A stretch of DNA of 19,270 bases from JBELHJ01 sp042091495 (GCA_042091495.1 JBELHJ010000042.1:1-19270), one strand, 5' to 3'; shown: positions 7,848-16,782, counted from the stretch's first letter. Numbers and translations are program-made. Notes: generated by a model not told the origin, from the sequence alone.

Positions 7848-8495
7848 TTAATGGTCTTCAATTAAAGCACTATTTCGGCTTCTTTGCACCCAAATAATAA
7901 TCCCTACGACTATTAAGGCCATTGGAGATAATAACATAAATCCATTGTTTTCATATCCTAAAGTATATACACCTGTTTTCTCTATAGGATCTCCTAAAAC
8001 TTTGTATCCTAATAAAGTTCCGGAACCTAATAATTCTCTAAAAAATCCTACTATAATTAGAATAACACCATATCCTAAAGAGTTACCAATACCATCTAGA
8101 AATGATTTCCAAGGACCATTTCCTAAAGCAAATGCTTCAAAACGTCCCATGATGATACAGTTCGTAATAATTAAACCTACAAATACAGAAAGTGTTTTAC
8201 TTAACTCGTAAGCAAATGCCTTAAGTACCAAGTCTACAATAATTACCAAAGCAGCAACAACAGTCAACTGAACAATAATTCTAATTTTAGACGGAATGAT
8301 ATTTCTAATTAAAGAAATTACTACGTTTCCAAGTCCCAATACAAAAAGCACTGAAATAGACATCACTATAGATGCTTTTAATTCTGCAGTAATTGCTAAT
8401 GCAGAACAAATACCTAATACCTGAATAGTAATTGGGTTGTTATCTGCTAATGGATCTAATATTAATTTGCTGTCTTTCTTTGATAAAAGTCCCAT
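7848..8495 (-). CDS. nqrD: Na+-translocating NADH:quinone reductase subunit D
   Basis: An integral membrane subunit and paralogue of NqrE with six predicted helices; 215 residues is the usual length. It supplies the other two cysteines of the intramembrane iron site: Cys30 (QVLGICSALA) and Cys113 (IITNCIIMGRFE). The conserved FEAFALGNG at 119-127 is also typical of this family and of the related RnfA/RnfE proteins. RnfE is excluded by the neighbours, which are all Nqr. It lies three bases after nqrC. Confidence 0.96.
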   Translation of the reverse strand: MGLLSKKDSKLILDPLADNNPITIQVLGICSALAITAELKASIVMSISVLFVLGLGNVVISLIRNIIPSKIRIIVQLTVVAALVIIVDLVLKAFAYELSKTLSVFVGLIITNCIIMGRFEAFALGNGPWKSFLDGIGNSLGYGVILIIVGFFRELLGSGTLLGYKVLGDPIEKTGVYTLGYENNGFMLLSPMALIVVGIIIWVQRSRNSALIEDH

Positions 8496-8498
8496 AAA

Positions 8499-9245
8499 TT
8501 AATTGTTTAAAGATTTGAAATAAGGTAAATACAACTTAAGGTCTGATTTGATCATTGCTGAAACACCATCTCCTGTGATAGTAGCACCAGCAATAGCATC
8601 TACCTCATTATCAGTTTTATCATCATTTTTTGGATCGGCATTACTTTTTGAAACAGTGATGCCTTTAAAATTACCAGAAGCATCTAATAAGTGTTCACCA
8701 ACAAAATCATCCATAAAGAAACGTTGCTTGATGTTTGCTCCTAAACCAGGGGTCTCTCCTTTGTGGTCAAAAATAGCACCTTGAATAACCATTTGATCAT
8801 CCATAGCCACATAACCCCAAATGGCATCCCATAATCCTTTACCTCTAATAGGAACTATGTGGTAAGTTTTACCATCTTTTTCACCAATAAATACAGGTAA
8901 TTTTCTAACCTTTCCAGATTTAGAATTAGCTTGTTCCTTCTTGACATCAATTAAGAAAGCTTGATCATTTTCTTTGACAGCACCACCTTGAACTTCAAGT
9001 TGCTTAGTGATGTATTCCTTAAATAAAGACTCCACCCTATCTGTTGATACAAAAACAGCACTACTCTCATCATTTTCATTCACACCCATAGCATAAAGGA
9101 TGTTTTGCTGCTTTTCTAATTCCTTGTTTGTTTTGATATTAGGAGCTAAAGTTGACGAAGTAAAGGCCAATAAAGCTCCAACCAACACTACCATTGCAAC
9201 AGCAAATAGGAGTGTATATGTATTTTTATCTGTTCTGTTTTCCAT
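8499..9245 (-). CDS. nqrC: Na+-translocating NADH:quinone reductase subunit C (covalent FMN)
   Basis: Carries a covalently bound FMN on the outer face of the membrane. The 248 residues show one N-terminal helix (about 10-30) and a periplasmic domain. The flavinylation motif is DAIAGATIT (216-224), with Thr222 as the expected attachment residue, modified by ApbE. The motif has Ala where Ser or Thr is common two residues before Ala-Thr, while the essential Asp, Gly, Ala and Thr are kept. The conserved GETPGLGA (163-170) lies earlier in the domain. The gene sits two bases after nqrB and three before nqrD. Confidence 0.96.
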   Translation of the reverse strand: MENRTDKNTYTLLFAVAMVVLVGALLAFTSSTLAPNIKTNKELEKQQNILYAMGVNENDESSAVFVSTDRVESLFKEYITKQLEVQGGAVKENDQAFLIDVKKEQANSKSGKVRKLPVFIGEKDGKTYHIVPIRGKGLWDAIWGYVAMDDQMVIQGAIFDHKGETPGLGANIKQRFFMDDFVGEHLLDASGNFKGITVSKSNADPKNDDKTDNEVDAIAGATITGDGVSAMIKSDLKLYLPYFKSLNN

Positions 9246-9247
9246 GA

Positions 9248-10453
9248 TTATGCTGCTTTAACTATTAAACGTTTCTTACGTTTTTTAACATTTGCTTGTA
9301 CCACATAATGATCAATAGTAGGTGCAAAAACATTCATTAATAAAATGGCTAAGAATACGCCTTCAGGATATGCTGGGTTAAATACACGAATCATTATCGA
9401 AATAAATCCAATCAAAAATCCGTAAAACCACTTACCTTTATTAGTCTGTGACGCTGTTACTGGATCTGTAGCCATATAAACTGCTCCAAAAGCAAGACCT
9501 CCAATCATCAAATGCTCGTACCATGGGGTACTCATTAATCCGTAAAACTTACTGCTATCTAAAATAACACCAGCAGCAGTAACCTGATTAAAGATTAGTC
9601 CCATAACTGCAGCACCAACAAATGTAGATACTATAATTCTCCAGCTTCCTATTTTTGTAAATATTAAAAAAGCTGCCCCCAATAGAATTAAAAACGTTGA
9701 TGTTTCACCTACAGAACCTGGAATCAATCCAAAAAACATATCCGAATAAGAATAAACTACATCTTGATTTTGAGCATAACTTCCTAAAATAGTTTCTCCA
9801 GAAATCGCATCAGGAGTACCTGCTCTATTAACAGCATCATGAACCCAAACTTTATCTCCAGACATCCATGTTGGATAAGCAAAGAATAAGAACGCTCTAA
9901 TCGTTAATGCAGGATTAAGGATATTCATTCCTGTACCACCAAACACTTCTTTACCAATAACTACGCCAAAAGCTACAGCTACTGCAAGCATCCAAAGGGG
10001 TATATCAACAGGAACAATTAAAGGCACTAACATACCGGTTACCAGATACCCTTCTTCTACTTCGTGACCTTTTATGACTGCAAATATAAATTCTATTAAA
10101 AGTCCTACACCATAAGAGACCACTACTAAAGGAAGTACTTTAATAAGACCGATAAATAAATTATCCCAACTCCAAAACACAGGGTCAATAAAACTTTCAG
10201 CAGCAGAAATAGTCCCTGTGGCCAAGTGGTGTTGATAACCTGCATTAAACATTCCAAAAATCAAGCAAGGCACTAAGGCCATTATGACTGTATTCATTGT
10301 ACGCTTTAAATCATCTGCAGCTTTAACATGAGTGCCATTGTGAGTGACTTCATTAGGTAAATATAAAAACGTATGAATTGCATTAAAGGCGGGAGCCATT
10401 TTGGTTCCCTTATACTTTTCCTTTAGATTATGTAAATTACTTTTTAAGCCCAT
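9248..10453 (-). CDS. nqrB: Na+-translocating NADH:quinone reductase subunit B (covalent FMN, Na+ channel)
   Basis: The large membrane subunit that binds a covalent FMN and riboflavin and takes part in Na+ transfer and quinone reduction. At 401 residues with multiple helices it fits the family. Conserved stretches include GKEVFGGTGMNILNPAL (167-183) and MATDPVTASQTNKGKW (327-342). The flavinylation site is DAISGETIL (215-223), with Thr221 expected to carry FMN; the residue before Thr is Glu rather than the more usual Ala. ATG overlaps the last base of the nqrA stop, indicating coupled translation. Confidence 0.96.
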   Translation of the reverse strand: MGLKSNLHNLKEKYKGTKMAPAFNAIHTFLYLPNEVTHNGTHVKAADDLKRTMNTVIMALVPCLIFGMFNAGYQHHLATGTISAAESFIDPVFWSWDNLFIGLIKVLPLVVVSYGVGLLIEFIFAVIKGHEVEEGYLVTGMLVPLIVPVDIPLWMLAVAVAFGVVIGKEVFGGTGMNILNPALTIRAFLFFAYPTWMSGDKVWVHDAVNRAGTPDAISGETILGSYAQNQDVVYSYSDMFFGLIPGSVGETSTFLILLGAAFLIFTKIGSWRIIVSTFVGAAVMGLIFNQVTAAGVILDSSKFYGLMSTPWYEHLMIGGLAFGAVYMATDPVTASQTNKGKWFYGFLIGFISIMIRVFNPAYPEGVFLAILLMNVFAPTIDHYVVQANVKKRKKRLIVKAA

Positions 10454-11808
10454 TATCCTATTTCTTTTAGCATTAAGTCTAAACCTTCTCTAATAATCTG
10501 TTGGTGAGGTTGTTTAGATACACAAATAAATTCTGTTAACGCAAAATCCTCTGGAGCAACTTCATACATTCCTAAAGCTTCCATTTCGTCCAAATCTTTA
10601 TACATACAAGCTTTTAGGACTTGTAAAGGATAAATATCTAATGGAAAAACGGCCTCATAACTTCCTGTTACTACAAACGCTCTGTGCTCTCCGTTGGTAT
10701 TGGTGTTTAACTCATATTTTTTCTTAGGTGTTAACCATGAAAACGTCAAAGCTCTTGATGTTGAAATTTTATTAAATACAGGCTTATTCCATCCAAAGAA
10801 CTCATAATCATTACCTTCAGGAATCACTGTAATCATGTTATTATAAAAATCAAGAACGCCATCGGCATTAACCTGTTTTCCAGTCAAAACATTTCCGGAA
10901 ATCACACGATCATTACCGCCTTTATTTACACCATTATCATATATCATTGTAGATACTTCACTGCCAATTTTAGTTTTAAAGTATCTAGGCTTTTTAATTG
11001 AAGATCCTGCAAGGGCAATAGTACGTTCAGCATTAAACTTAGCTGTTAAAAGTAACTCTCCAATAATCACTAAATCTTGAGGAGTTACTGTCCAAACTGT
11101 TTCGCCTTTATTAACTGGATCAATGTTGTTAATCTGTGTACCAACATTACCTGATGGATGAGGGCCTGAAACTTGATGTAACTCAAAGCCATTTAATGAT
11201 GAAAAAACAGAATTAGAATTTTTACCAACAGACACATGAACCTTTCCTGAAGTAAGCTTATCTAATGCAGTTAATGCAGCTTGGAGTTCAGCTTCTTTGC
11301 CTTTCAAAGTAAAATCGTAGTCTGCAGCTAAAGGTGCTGATGCATAAGCTGATACAAAAATAGCTTTTGGTGCTACACTTGGATTTGCAATAACATCATA
11401 TGGTCTTTGCTTTATGAATGGCCAACAACCACCTGCTAATAAATAAGATTTTAAATCTTCGGCAGAGATAGTATCTAGATTAATTGCAGCATGCTCAACA
11501 AATTCTTGAGTTTGATCAGCCTCGATTTTTACAGCTAAAACACGTCTTTTTTCACCTCTTGAAATTTCAATAACTTCCCCAGAAACAGGAGAAGGAAACT
11601 TTAAGTCTTCATTGGATTTGGCATAAAACAAAGCCTCTCCGGCTTTAACTTTAGATCCAACTTTCACAGTCAATTTGGGCGTTACGTCATGAAAGTCTTC
11701 AGGTCTTATCGAAAAGTATTTACTTACAATTGCAGTTTCTAAAACCTCAGCTGCAGCACCTTTAAGATTAATGTCAAGACCCTTTTTGATTTTAATGTCT
11801 TTTGACAT
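10453..11808 (-). CDS. nqrA: Na+-translocating NADH:quinone reductase subunit A
   Basis: The cytoplasmic subunit, implicated in quinone binding; it has no membrane segment. The 451 residues are of family length. A biotinyl/lipoyl-like barrel is seen near the N-terminus (VKVGSKVKAGEALFYAKS at 48-65, then FPSPVSGEVIEI at 71-82). The family signature GPHPSGNVGTQIN is at 215-227, and WTVTPQDLVIIGELL follows. It is the first gene of the nqr operon, and transcription probably starts in the 191-base gap shared with the divergent Plug gene. No Shine-Dalgarno precedes the ATG. Confidence 0.97.
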   Translation of the reverse strand: MSKDIKIKKGLDINLKGAAAEVLETAIVSKYFSIRPEDFHDVTPKLTVKVGSKVKAGEALFYAKSNEDLKFPSPVSGEVIEISRGEKRRVLAVKIEADQTQEFVEHAAINLDTISAEDLKSYLLAGGCWPFIKQRPYDVIANPSVAPKAIFVSAYASAPLAADYDFTLKGKEAELQAALTALDKLTSGKVHVSVGKNSNSVFSSLNGFELHQVSGPHPSGNVGTQINNIDPVNKGETVWTVTPQDLVIIGELLLTAKFNAERTIALAGSSIKKPRYFKTKIGSEVSTMIYDNGVNKGGNDRVISGNVLTGKQVNADGVLDFYNNMITVIPEGNDYEFFGWNKPVFNKISTSRALTFSWLTPKKKYELNTNTNGEHRAFVVTGSYEAVFPLDIYPLQVLKACMYKDLDEMEALGMYEVAPEDFALTEFICVSKQPHQQIIREGLDLMLKEIG

Positions 11809-11869
11809 ATTTATAAATCTATTAATTAATAGTTATTTTGATTTGATTTCCAACACATGAAAATCGGTG

Positions 11870-11877
11870 CAAATTTA
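11870..11877 (-). promoter_or_regulatory. Candidate -7 element of the nqr operon (TAAATTTG)
   Basis: On the minus strand these bases match TAnnTTTG exactly. A start a few bases downstream would give an nqrA leader of roughly 55 bases. A TTTG (11891-11894 on plus as CAAA) lies only 13 bases upstream, too close for a standard -33, so only the -7 half is supported. The remainder of 11809-11999 is very AT-rich. Confidence 0.45.
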
Positions 11878-11950
11878 ATAAATAATACCCCAAAAATTCA
11901 GTGATATTTCCACAAGTCAATTATTTATAATTATTCTAAATAATAATTTA

Positions 11951-11979
11951 TTTGACCGCATAAGATTTCGCTATATTTA
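11951..11979 (+). promoter_or_regulatory. Promoter of the Plug gene (TTTG-N17-TATATTTA)
   Basis: A -33 TTTG at 11951-11954 and a near-consensus -7 TATATTTA at 11972-11979 are 17 bases apart, as in flavobacterial promoters. The element ends 20 bases before the ATG at 12000. It faces away from the nqr promoter candidate. Confidence 0.55.
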
Positions 11980-11999
11980 CATAAATAATAAGTAAATAA

Positions 12000-13250
12000 A
12001 TGTATAAATCTTCACTGTTAATCTTAATATTTTCTATCATAAATGCGCACTTGCACTATGGACAATCCGTTTCTGAACAAGCACCTCCAGAATTTATTAA
12101 AACCATAACATTTAGTACACCTGGAAGTTTAAACGAATTACCTGTCATTGAATTAGGACAACCACTTATTCTTGAGTTTGATGATATCAATGGAAATGAG
12201 GCAGATTACTATTATACGATTGAACATTTTAATTTTGATTGGACCCCTTCTATTTTGGCAAAAGCTGAATACATGAGTGGACTTGACAACCAGAGGATTT
12301 TTCAATATTACAATTCATTTAACGCCTATCAAATGTACTCTCATTACAGGCTTAAGATTCCTAACAATCAACTTAAAGGGCTGCTAAAAACAGGGAATTA
12401 TCTATTATCAATTTATAATGATATTGATGAATTGGTGTTTAGTAGGAAATTTATTGTTTACAAAGATGAATCTGCTGTAGGAGTTCAGGTAAAGCGCTCT
12501 AGAGATATGGCACATATTAACACAAAACAAAATATAGAAATCACAATAAATCCAAGAAATACGTTAACCAATCCTGCAGAGACTGTCAAAACAAAACTAA
12601 TTCAAAACAATAATCTTAAGACTGCTATCACTGACTTAAAACCACAGTACATACTTGGTAAAACATTAAGTTACAGATATAATGAAGAAAGTTCATTTTG
12701 GGCTGGTAACGAATATTTTTTCTTCGATACTAAAGATGTAAGAGCAGCAAACAACAGCATTCAATTTATTGACTTGGATGATATTTACCAAAGTTATTTG
12801 TTTACTAATATCCAAAGATCTAACCTCCCTTACACCTACAATCCCGATATTAACGGCACCTTTAAAGTCAATGCATTAAATACTAGCAACACCAGTATTG
12901 AAGCTGATTATACCAATGTTCACTTTTCATTAGACTCTAAGCTGTTAGAAAATCAAAATGTTTTTGTCTATGGTAATTTCAATAATTTTGAATTAAACGA
13001 AAGTAATCTCATGGCTTATGATCCAATAAAAAAAAGATACCAATGTAATCTAAAGTTTAAACAAGGATTTTATAATTATAAGTTTGTTGTTCTGGATTCC
13101 TATGGTAATTTAAACGAAGGAGCCATTAGTGGTAACCACTGGCAAACAGAAAACAACTACAAAGTCATCGTTTATTATAGACCTCTTGGAGGTCGCTATG
13201 ATCAAGTAATAGGATATGGTGGTGCAAATTCCTCATTCATAACAAATTAA
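12000..13250 (+). CDS. Type IX secretion system Plug-type protein (DUF5103)
   Basis: A 416-residue exported protein. It starts with a signal peptide (about 1-22, ending at HYGQS), and the rest looks all-beta, built of immunoglobulin-like domains. The order and motifs (EQAPPEFIKTI near the N-terminus, YYYTIEHFNFDWTPS, FFDTKDVRAAN) agree with the DUF5103 family of Bacteroidota. The member Fjoh_1759 was found sealing the periplasmic side of the SprA translocon, hence Plug. The C-terminal segment (about 320-365, VFVYGNFNNF to YNYKFVVLD) resembles the E-set fold of glycogen-binding domains. Family assignment is by pattern recognition and not by alignment. ApaG follows 37 bases downstream, so the two may share a transcript. 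Confidence 0.83.
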   Translation: MYKSSLLILIFSIINAHLHYGQSVSEQAPPEFIKTITFSTPGSLNELPVIELGQPLILEFDDINGNEADYYYTIEHFNFDWTPSILAKAEYMSGLDNQRIFQYYNSFNAYQMYSHYRLKIPNNQLKGLLKTGNYLLSIYNDIDELVFSRKFIVYKDESAVGVQVKRSRDMAHINTKQNIEITINPRNTLTNPAETVKTKLIQNNNLKTAITDLKPQYILGKTLSYRYNEESSFWAGNEYFFFDTKDVRAANNSIQFIDLDDIYQSYLFTNIQRSNLPYTYNPDINGTFKVNALNTSNTSIEADYTNVHFSLDSKLLENQNVFVYGNFNNFELNESNLMAYDPIKKRYQCNLKFKQGFYNYKFVVLDSYGNLNEGAISGNHWQTENNYKVIVYYRPLGGRYDQVIGYGGANSSFITN

Positions 13251-13287
13251 TTTCTTAAATTAGAGCTTCTAAAACTTTATCTAACTT

Positions 13288-13674
13288 ATGGTCCACCAGG
13301 TAACTTCTGGAATTAAAATTTCTGTCGACCACAGATTTGAAGGTACTTTTTACAAGGACTACCAATTAATGTATGCCTTCGAATATACCATTACTATTGA
13401 AAATCTTTCACAGAGTGAAGTACAGTTACATTCAAGAAATTGGGTCATAAATGATGCCCTTCATATTCCAAAAGTAGTTAAAGGTCCAGGGGTAGTTGGC
13501 TTGCAACCTCATATATTACCAGGTGATAAACACCAATACACTTCAGGATGTGTACTTCATGCGCCCTTTGGCACCATGAAAGGCTATTACTTAATGGTCA
13601 ATAAGTTAACGCAGAATGTTTTCAAAGTTAGCATTCCAAAGTTTCAGCTATTTCCGTACCACGCTGTAAATTAA
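13288..13674 (+). CDS. apaG: ApaG-family protein
   Basis: A 128-residue protein with the fibronectin-III-like ApaG fold over its whole length. Signature positions are HSRNWVIND (48-56), the glycine-rich GPGVVGLQP (66-74), and YTSGCVLHAPFGTMKGYY (84-101). Enterobacterial apaG was linked to Co2+ resistance and Mg2+ efflux genetically, but the biochemical role is not settled, and the domain also occurs in F-box proteins as a likely protein-binding module. The GPGVVG loop was once compared with nucleotide-binding loops. It is probably cytoplasmic, with no signal peptide. It lies 37 bases after the Plug gene, and a weak AT hairpin overlaps its stop. Confidence 0.9.
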   Translation: MVHQVTSGIKISVDHRFEGTFYKDYQLMYAFEYTITIENLSQSEVQLHSRNWVINDALHIPKVVKGPGVVGLQPHILPGDKHQYTSGCVLHAPFGTMKGYYLMVNKLTQNVFKVSIPKFQLFPYHAVN

Positions 13675-13700
13675 ATGTTTAAATACATTTTTTTTATTTT
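13673..13700 (+). terminator. Weak hairpin plus T-tract after apaG
   Basis: AAATGT at 13673-13678 pairs with ACATTT at 13685-13690, followed directly by a run of T (13691-13700). The stem is only six pairs and AT-rich and starts within the apaG stop codon, so termination may be partial. Confidence 0.4.
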
Positions 13701-13746
13701 AATAATCTTAAGAGCTTATTAAATATTCCTTGTATTTAAAAAGCCG

Positions 13747-13754
13747 TAAATTTG
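13747..13754 (+). promoter_or_regulatory. Candidate -7 element of pruA (TAAATTTG)
   Basis: Exact match to TAnnTTTG, 34 bases before the pruA ATG at 13789. A TTG at 13730-13732 is 14 bases upstream, shorter than usual for a -33. The position, after the apaG hairpin, fits a separate pruA transcript. Confidence 0.5.
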
Positions 13755-13788
13755 TGGTCTCAATTTTAAAACTTAAAAATTAATTATA

Positions 13789-15417
13789 ATGGGTAAAGGA
13801 TTTTTCAACGTCCCTGTAGCAGTTAATGAACCCGTAAAGTCATATGCTCCAGGTTCACCAGAAAGAAAGGCTACACTAGAAGCATATAATACATTATTTA
13901 ATTCACATACAGAGGTGCCACTGTACATCAATGGATCACACATAAAAACAGGCACTATTAAAAATGTGGCCCCACCACACGACCACAACCATGTAGTAGG
14001 CTCATATCATTTGGCCGATAAACAACATGTACAAGAAGCCATATCAACAGCACTTGAAGCTAGAAAAACTTGGTCTAAATTACCCTGGGAACACCGTGCT
14101 GGAATTTTTCTGAAAGCTGCGGAATTAATTGCAGGACCATATCGTGCTAAAATTAATGCCGCTACCATGATGGCACAATCAAAAACGCTTCATCAGGCAG
14201 AGATCGATGCCGCTTGTGAATTAATTGATTTCTTAAGATTCAATGTACAATTCATGACGGATATCTATCATGAACAGCCAGAGAGTACCTCAGAATCATG
14301 GAATAGGATAGAATATAGACCTTTAGAAGGATTTACATACGCTGTAACACCTTTTAACTTTACTGCTATTGCAGCCAACCTACCGGCCTGTATGGCACTT
14401 ATGGGAAATGTTGTGGTATGGAAACCTAGTGATCACCAAGTACTTTCTGCAAAAGTAATTTTAGACGTATTTAAAGAAGCAGGTGTTCCCGACGGTGTGA
14501 TTAACGTTGTTTTTGGAGATCCTCAAATGATTACTGATACCGTTTTATCAAACCCCGATTTTTCTGGACTTCACTTTACAGGGTCAACTTTCATATTCAA
14601 AGAATTATGGAAAAAAATTGGCGAGAACATCCACACCTACAAAACCTACCCTAAAATTGTTGGTGAAACCGGAGGAAAAGACTTTATAGTTGCGCACAAG
14701 TCAGCACACCCAAGGCAGGTTGCTACAGGAATCATTAGAGGCGCTTTTGAATTTCAAGGTCAAAAATGTAGTGCGGCTTCCAGAGCCTATATATCGAAGT
14801 CTATATGGAACGACACCAAAACCATTCTCCTTGAGGATTTAGCTACTATAACTATGGGATCCCCAGAGGATCCATCAAACTTTGTAACTTCAGTTATTCA
14901 TGAAGCTTCATTTGATAAAATAGTAAGTTTTATTGAGGGTGCTAAGAAAGACAATTCTGTAGAAATCATTGCCGGAGGAAATTATGACAAATCTAAAGGT
15001 TATTTCATTGAACCTACTGTAATTCTTACCAAAGACCCTAAATATACGACCATGTGTACAGAGTTATTTGGACCAGTAATTACAATTTTTATTTTTGAAG
15101 ATGACGCTTATGAGGCAACGCTTAAATTAGTTGACGAAACAAGTGATTATGCATTAACAGGAGCTATATTCTCTCAGGATCGTTATGCAGCTAATACTGC
15201 AACGCAAATTCTTGAAAATGCTGCAGGTAACTTTTATATCAATGATAAACCAACCGGAGCTGTTGTAGGTCAACAACCCTTCGGAGGTGCTAGAGCTTCT
15301 GGAACTAATGATAAAGCAGGATCTGCTCAGAATCTTTTAAGATGGGTATCTCCTAGAATGATTAAAGAAACTTTTGTAACCCCAACAGATTACAAGTATC
15401 CATTTTTAGAAAAGTAA
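13789..15417 (+). CDS. pruA: L-glutamate gamma-semialdehyde (1-pyrroline-5-carboxylate) dehydrogenase
   Basis: Second step of proline breakdown: oxidises glutamate semialdehyde to glutamate with NAD+. The 542-residue protein is the stand-alone form, not fused to proline dehydrogenase. Aldehyde dehydrogenase residues are all present: oxyanion Asn190 (TPFNFTAIAANLPA), nucleotide-binding WKPSD (211-215), GSTFIFKEL (265-273), Glu293 in VGETGGKDF, and catalytic Cys327 in FQGQKCSAASRAY. The substrate-specific C-terminal stretch GQQPFGGARASGTNDKAG is typical of P5C dehydrogenases. A proline dehydrogenase gene is not in this window. The start ATG fits the usual N-terminus (GKGFFNVP). A strong bidirectional terminator follows. 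Confidence 0.96.
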   Translation: MGKGFFNVPVAVNEPVKSYAPGSPERKATLEAYNTLFNSHTEVPLYINGSHIKTGTIKNVAPPHDHNHVVGSYHLADKQHVQEAISTALEARKTWSKLPWEHRAGIFLKAAELIAGPYRAKINAATMMAQSKTLHQAEIDAACELIDFLRFNVQFMTDIYHEQPESTSESWNRIEYRPLEGFTYAVTPFNFTAIAANLPACMALMGNVVVWKPSDHQVLSAKVILDVFKEAGVPDGVINVVFGDPQMITDTVLSNPDFSGLHFTGSTFIFKELWKKIGENIHTYKTYPKIVGETGGKDFIVAHKSAHPRQVATGIIRGAFEFQGQKCSAASRAYISKSIWNDTKTILLEDLATITMGSPEDPSNFVTSVIHEASFDKIVSFIEGAKKDNSVEIIAGGNYDKSKGYFIEPTVILTKDPKYTTMCTELFGPVITIFIFEDDAYEATLKLVDETSDYALTGAIFSQDRYAANTATQILENAAGNFYINDKPTGAVVGQQPFGGARASGTNDKAGSAQNLLRWVSPRMIKETFVTPTDYKYPFLEK

Positions 15418-15437
15418 ACGCATTATATTCTAAACAT

Positions 15438-15463
15438 AAAAAGCCTCCAATTGGAGGCTTTTT
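15438..15463. terminator. Bidirectional intrinsic terminator between pruA and the Omp28-like gene
   Basis: A perfect 26-base palindrome centred between 15450 and 15451, with core AGCCTCCAATTGGAGGCT and flanks of A on the left and T on the right. Its symmetry gives a stem with a T-tract on both strands, so it can end pruA on plus and the convergent lipoprotein gene on minus. Confidence 0.92.
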
Positions 15464-15480
15464 ATTTATAAAATTATACA

Positions 15481-16764
15481 CTAATCAATTAAATGAGCAT
15501 GCTCAACATTAATTACTTGACCGCTACTATTAACAACAAAAGCAACTATTTCAAGATTTGCTTTATTGTCTAGTAAACTATTAGGTAGAGTTATTGAAGA
15601 TGAAAAATTAAAATTATTATCATTAAAATTAATAGTATCTCCAAAATCATTGGTAAATCTGCCAATCAAAACATTATCGTGAACAAAATTTGGTATTGGA
15701 TTACCTGTGTTATACCAAGGAGATGAAGAATCTGAATTATAATAGTTAGCTTGAGCTGCTTTATTGTCGTCCTCTAAGAGATAGGCTACCAATTTTGATC
15801 CTGTAAAATCAGTTAATACTTCAACATCAATAGAAACATTTAAAGACGAACCTGCTATTGAGGTAGCTATTGATATACCTAAATTAGACGCACCACTTGT
15901 TTTATTATCTAGTCCAGAAAAAGGACCTTCCCATGGTAAAGTCGCCTCTGCCCAATTAGATTTTCGATTTACAATAGCAGTAGGAAAACCAGTGATTCCA
16001 AAATTATTTATTAAAGCGCTAATATTGCTGTACTGCATGTTATCACCTTGATGAATTCCTATTCCAATAACTTTGGGATTTAACTCCTCAGCCTTAGCAA
16101 GTTTATAAGCTATCCTTGGACAATATCCACACCATGCACCCGTATAATCTTCAACTAATATCTTTTGTGAAAATGCTACTTTTAGAGGTTTTGTTTCAGA
16201 AGTCAATACGCCTTTATAATTACTATTATAAGTCGCATAAACATTATAAAATCCAACTTCATCAGTAGTGAATGTATTAGACTCAAGAGCAACATCATCT
16301 ACATAATAAGAAACGTTTTTCAAAATTTCGTTCCCTAAATCATCAACCGCTTTAAAGGTAATCGTCTCGTTTCTTGGAACTCCTGAATTTGTAAAACTTA
16401 AACTAACAGCACCTATAACACGAACATCAACATTAGAAACTGGAGAAGTTAAATCGCCGTATTCAGCATAAACTTCATAATTTGCCTCAATAGAAGGAAC
16501 ATAGGTATTACCATCTATTTTTACGCCATTGACATAAATGACAGATTCCCTTGTTAAATCTTCACTTCTGTTGGAAAACACTTTAATTTCAATCTCTGGT
16601 GTTTGATCCAACAACACAACATCTTCAGTAATTACAGTAATTGAAGTTACTTGGTTTTGATTATTGTTCCCATTATTTGAATTATCAGTATTATCATCTT
16701 CACCTGTACTACAAGCGAATATAAGAGCCGATAATACCATTAATACTTTTCCTATATTTTTCAT
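15481..16764 (-). CDS. Omp28-like lipoprotein with a thioredoxin domain (CGYC)
   Basis: A 427-residue exported lipoprotein. The start chosen is the ATG at 16764, which gives a clean lipoprotein signal with lipobox IFAC (Cys18). The ATG 30 bases upstream falls beside the -7 promoter element and would add MLFLVLKFNS. After Cys18 come acidic residues (STGEDDN) and an Asn-rich linker. The acidic patch recalls the surface-export signal of flavobacterial lipoproteins. Two Ig-like segments follow (about 40-115 and 118-195), then a thioredoxin-fold domain with Cys212-Gly-Tyr-Cys215 and cis-Pro261 in TGFPTAIVNR, and a C-terminal beta domain. Besides Cys18, these are the only cysteines. It is probably a surface or periplasmic thiol-disulfide protein, divergent to tlpA and the barrel gene. 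Confidence 0.86.
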   Translation of the reverse strand: MKNIGKVLMVLSALIFACSTGEDDNTDNSNNGNNNQNQVTSITVITEDVVLLDQTPEIEIKVFSNRSEDLTRESVIYVNGVKIDGNTYVPSIEANYEVYAEYGDLTSPVSNVDVRVIGAVSLSFTNSGVPRNETITFKAVDDLGNEILKNVSYYVDDVALESNTFTTDEVGFYNVYATYNSNYKGVLTSETKPLKVAFSQKILVEDYTGAWCGYCPRIAYKLAKAEELNPKVIGIGIHQGDNMQYSNISALINNFGITGFPTAIVNRKSNWAEATLPWEGPFSGLDNKTSGASNLGISIATSIAGSSLNVSIDVEVLTDFTGSKLVAYLLEDDNKAAQANYYNSDSSSPWYNTGNPIPNFVHDNVLIGRFTNDFGDTINFNDNNFNFSSSITLPNSLLDNKANLEIVAFVVNSSGQVINVEHAHLID

Positions 16765-16782
16765 TGAATTAAATTTTAAAAC

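Noticed and set aside
6517..8784. Plus-strand open frames opposite nqrF, nqrE, nqrD and nqrC (for example 6517-6759, 7077-7379, 7945-8211, 8548-8784)
   Set aside because: They lie wholly or almost wholly antisense to clear nqr genes and show no recognisable protein features.
13773..13988. Minus-strand open frame opposite the pruA start
   Set aside because: Antisense to the well-supported pruA N-terminus; no family resemblance or signal.
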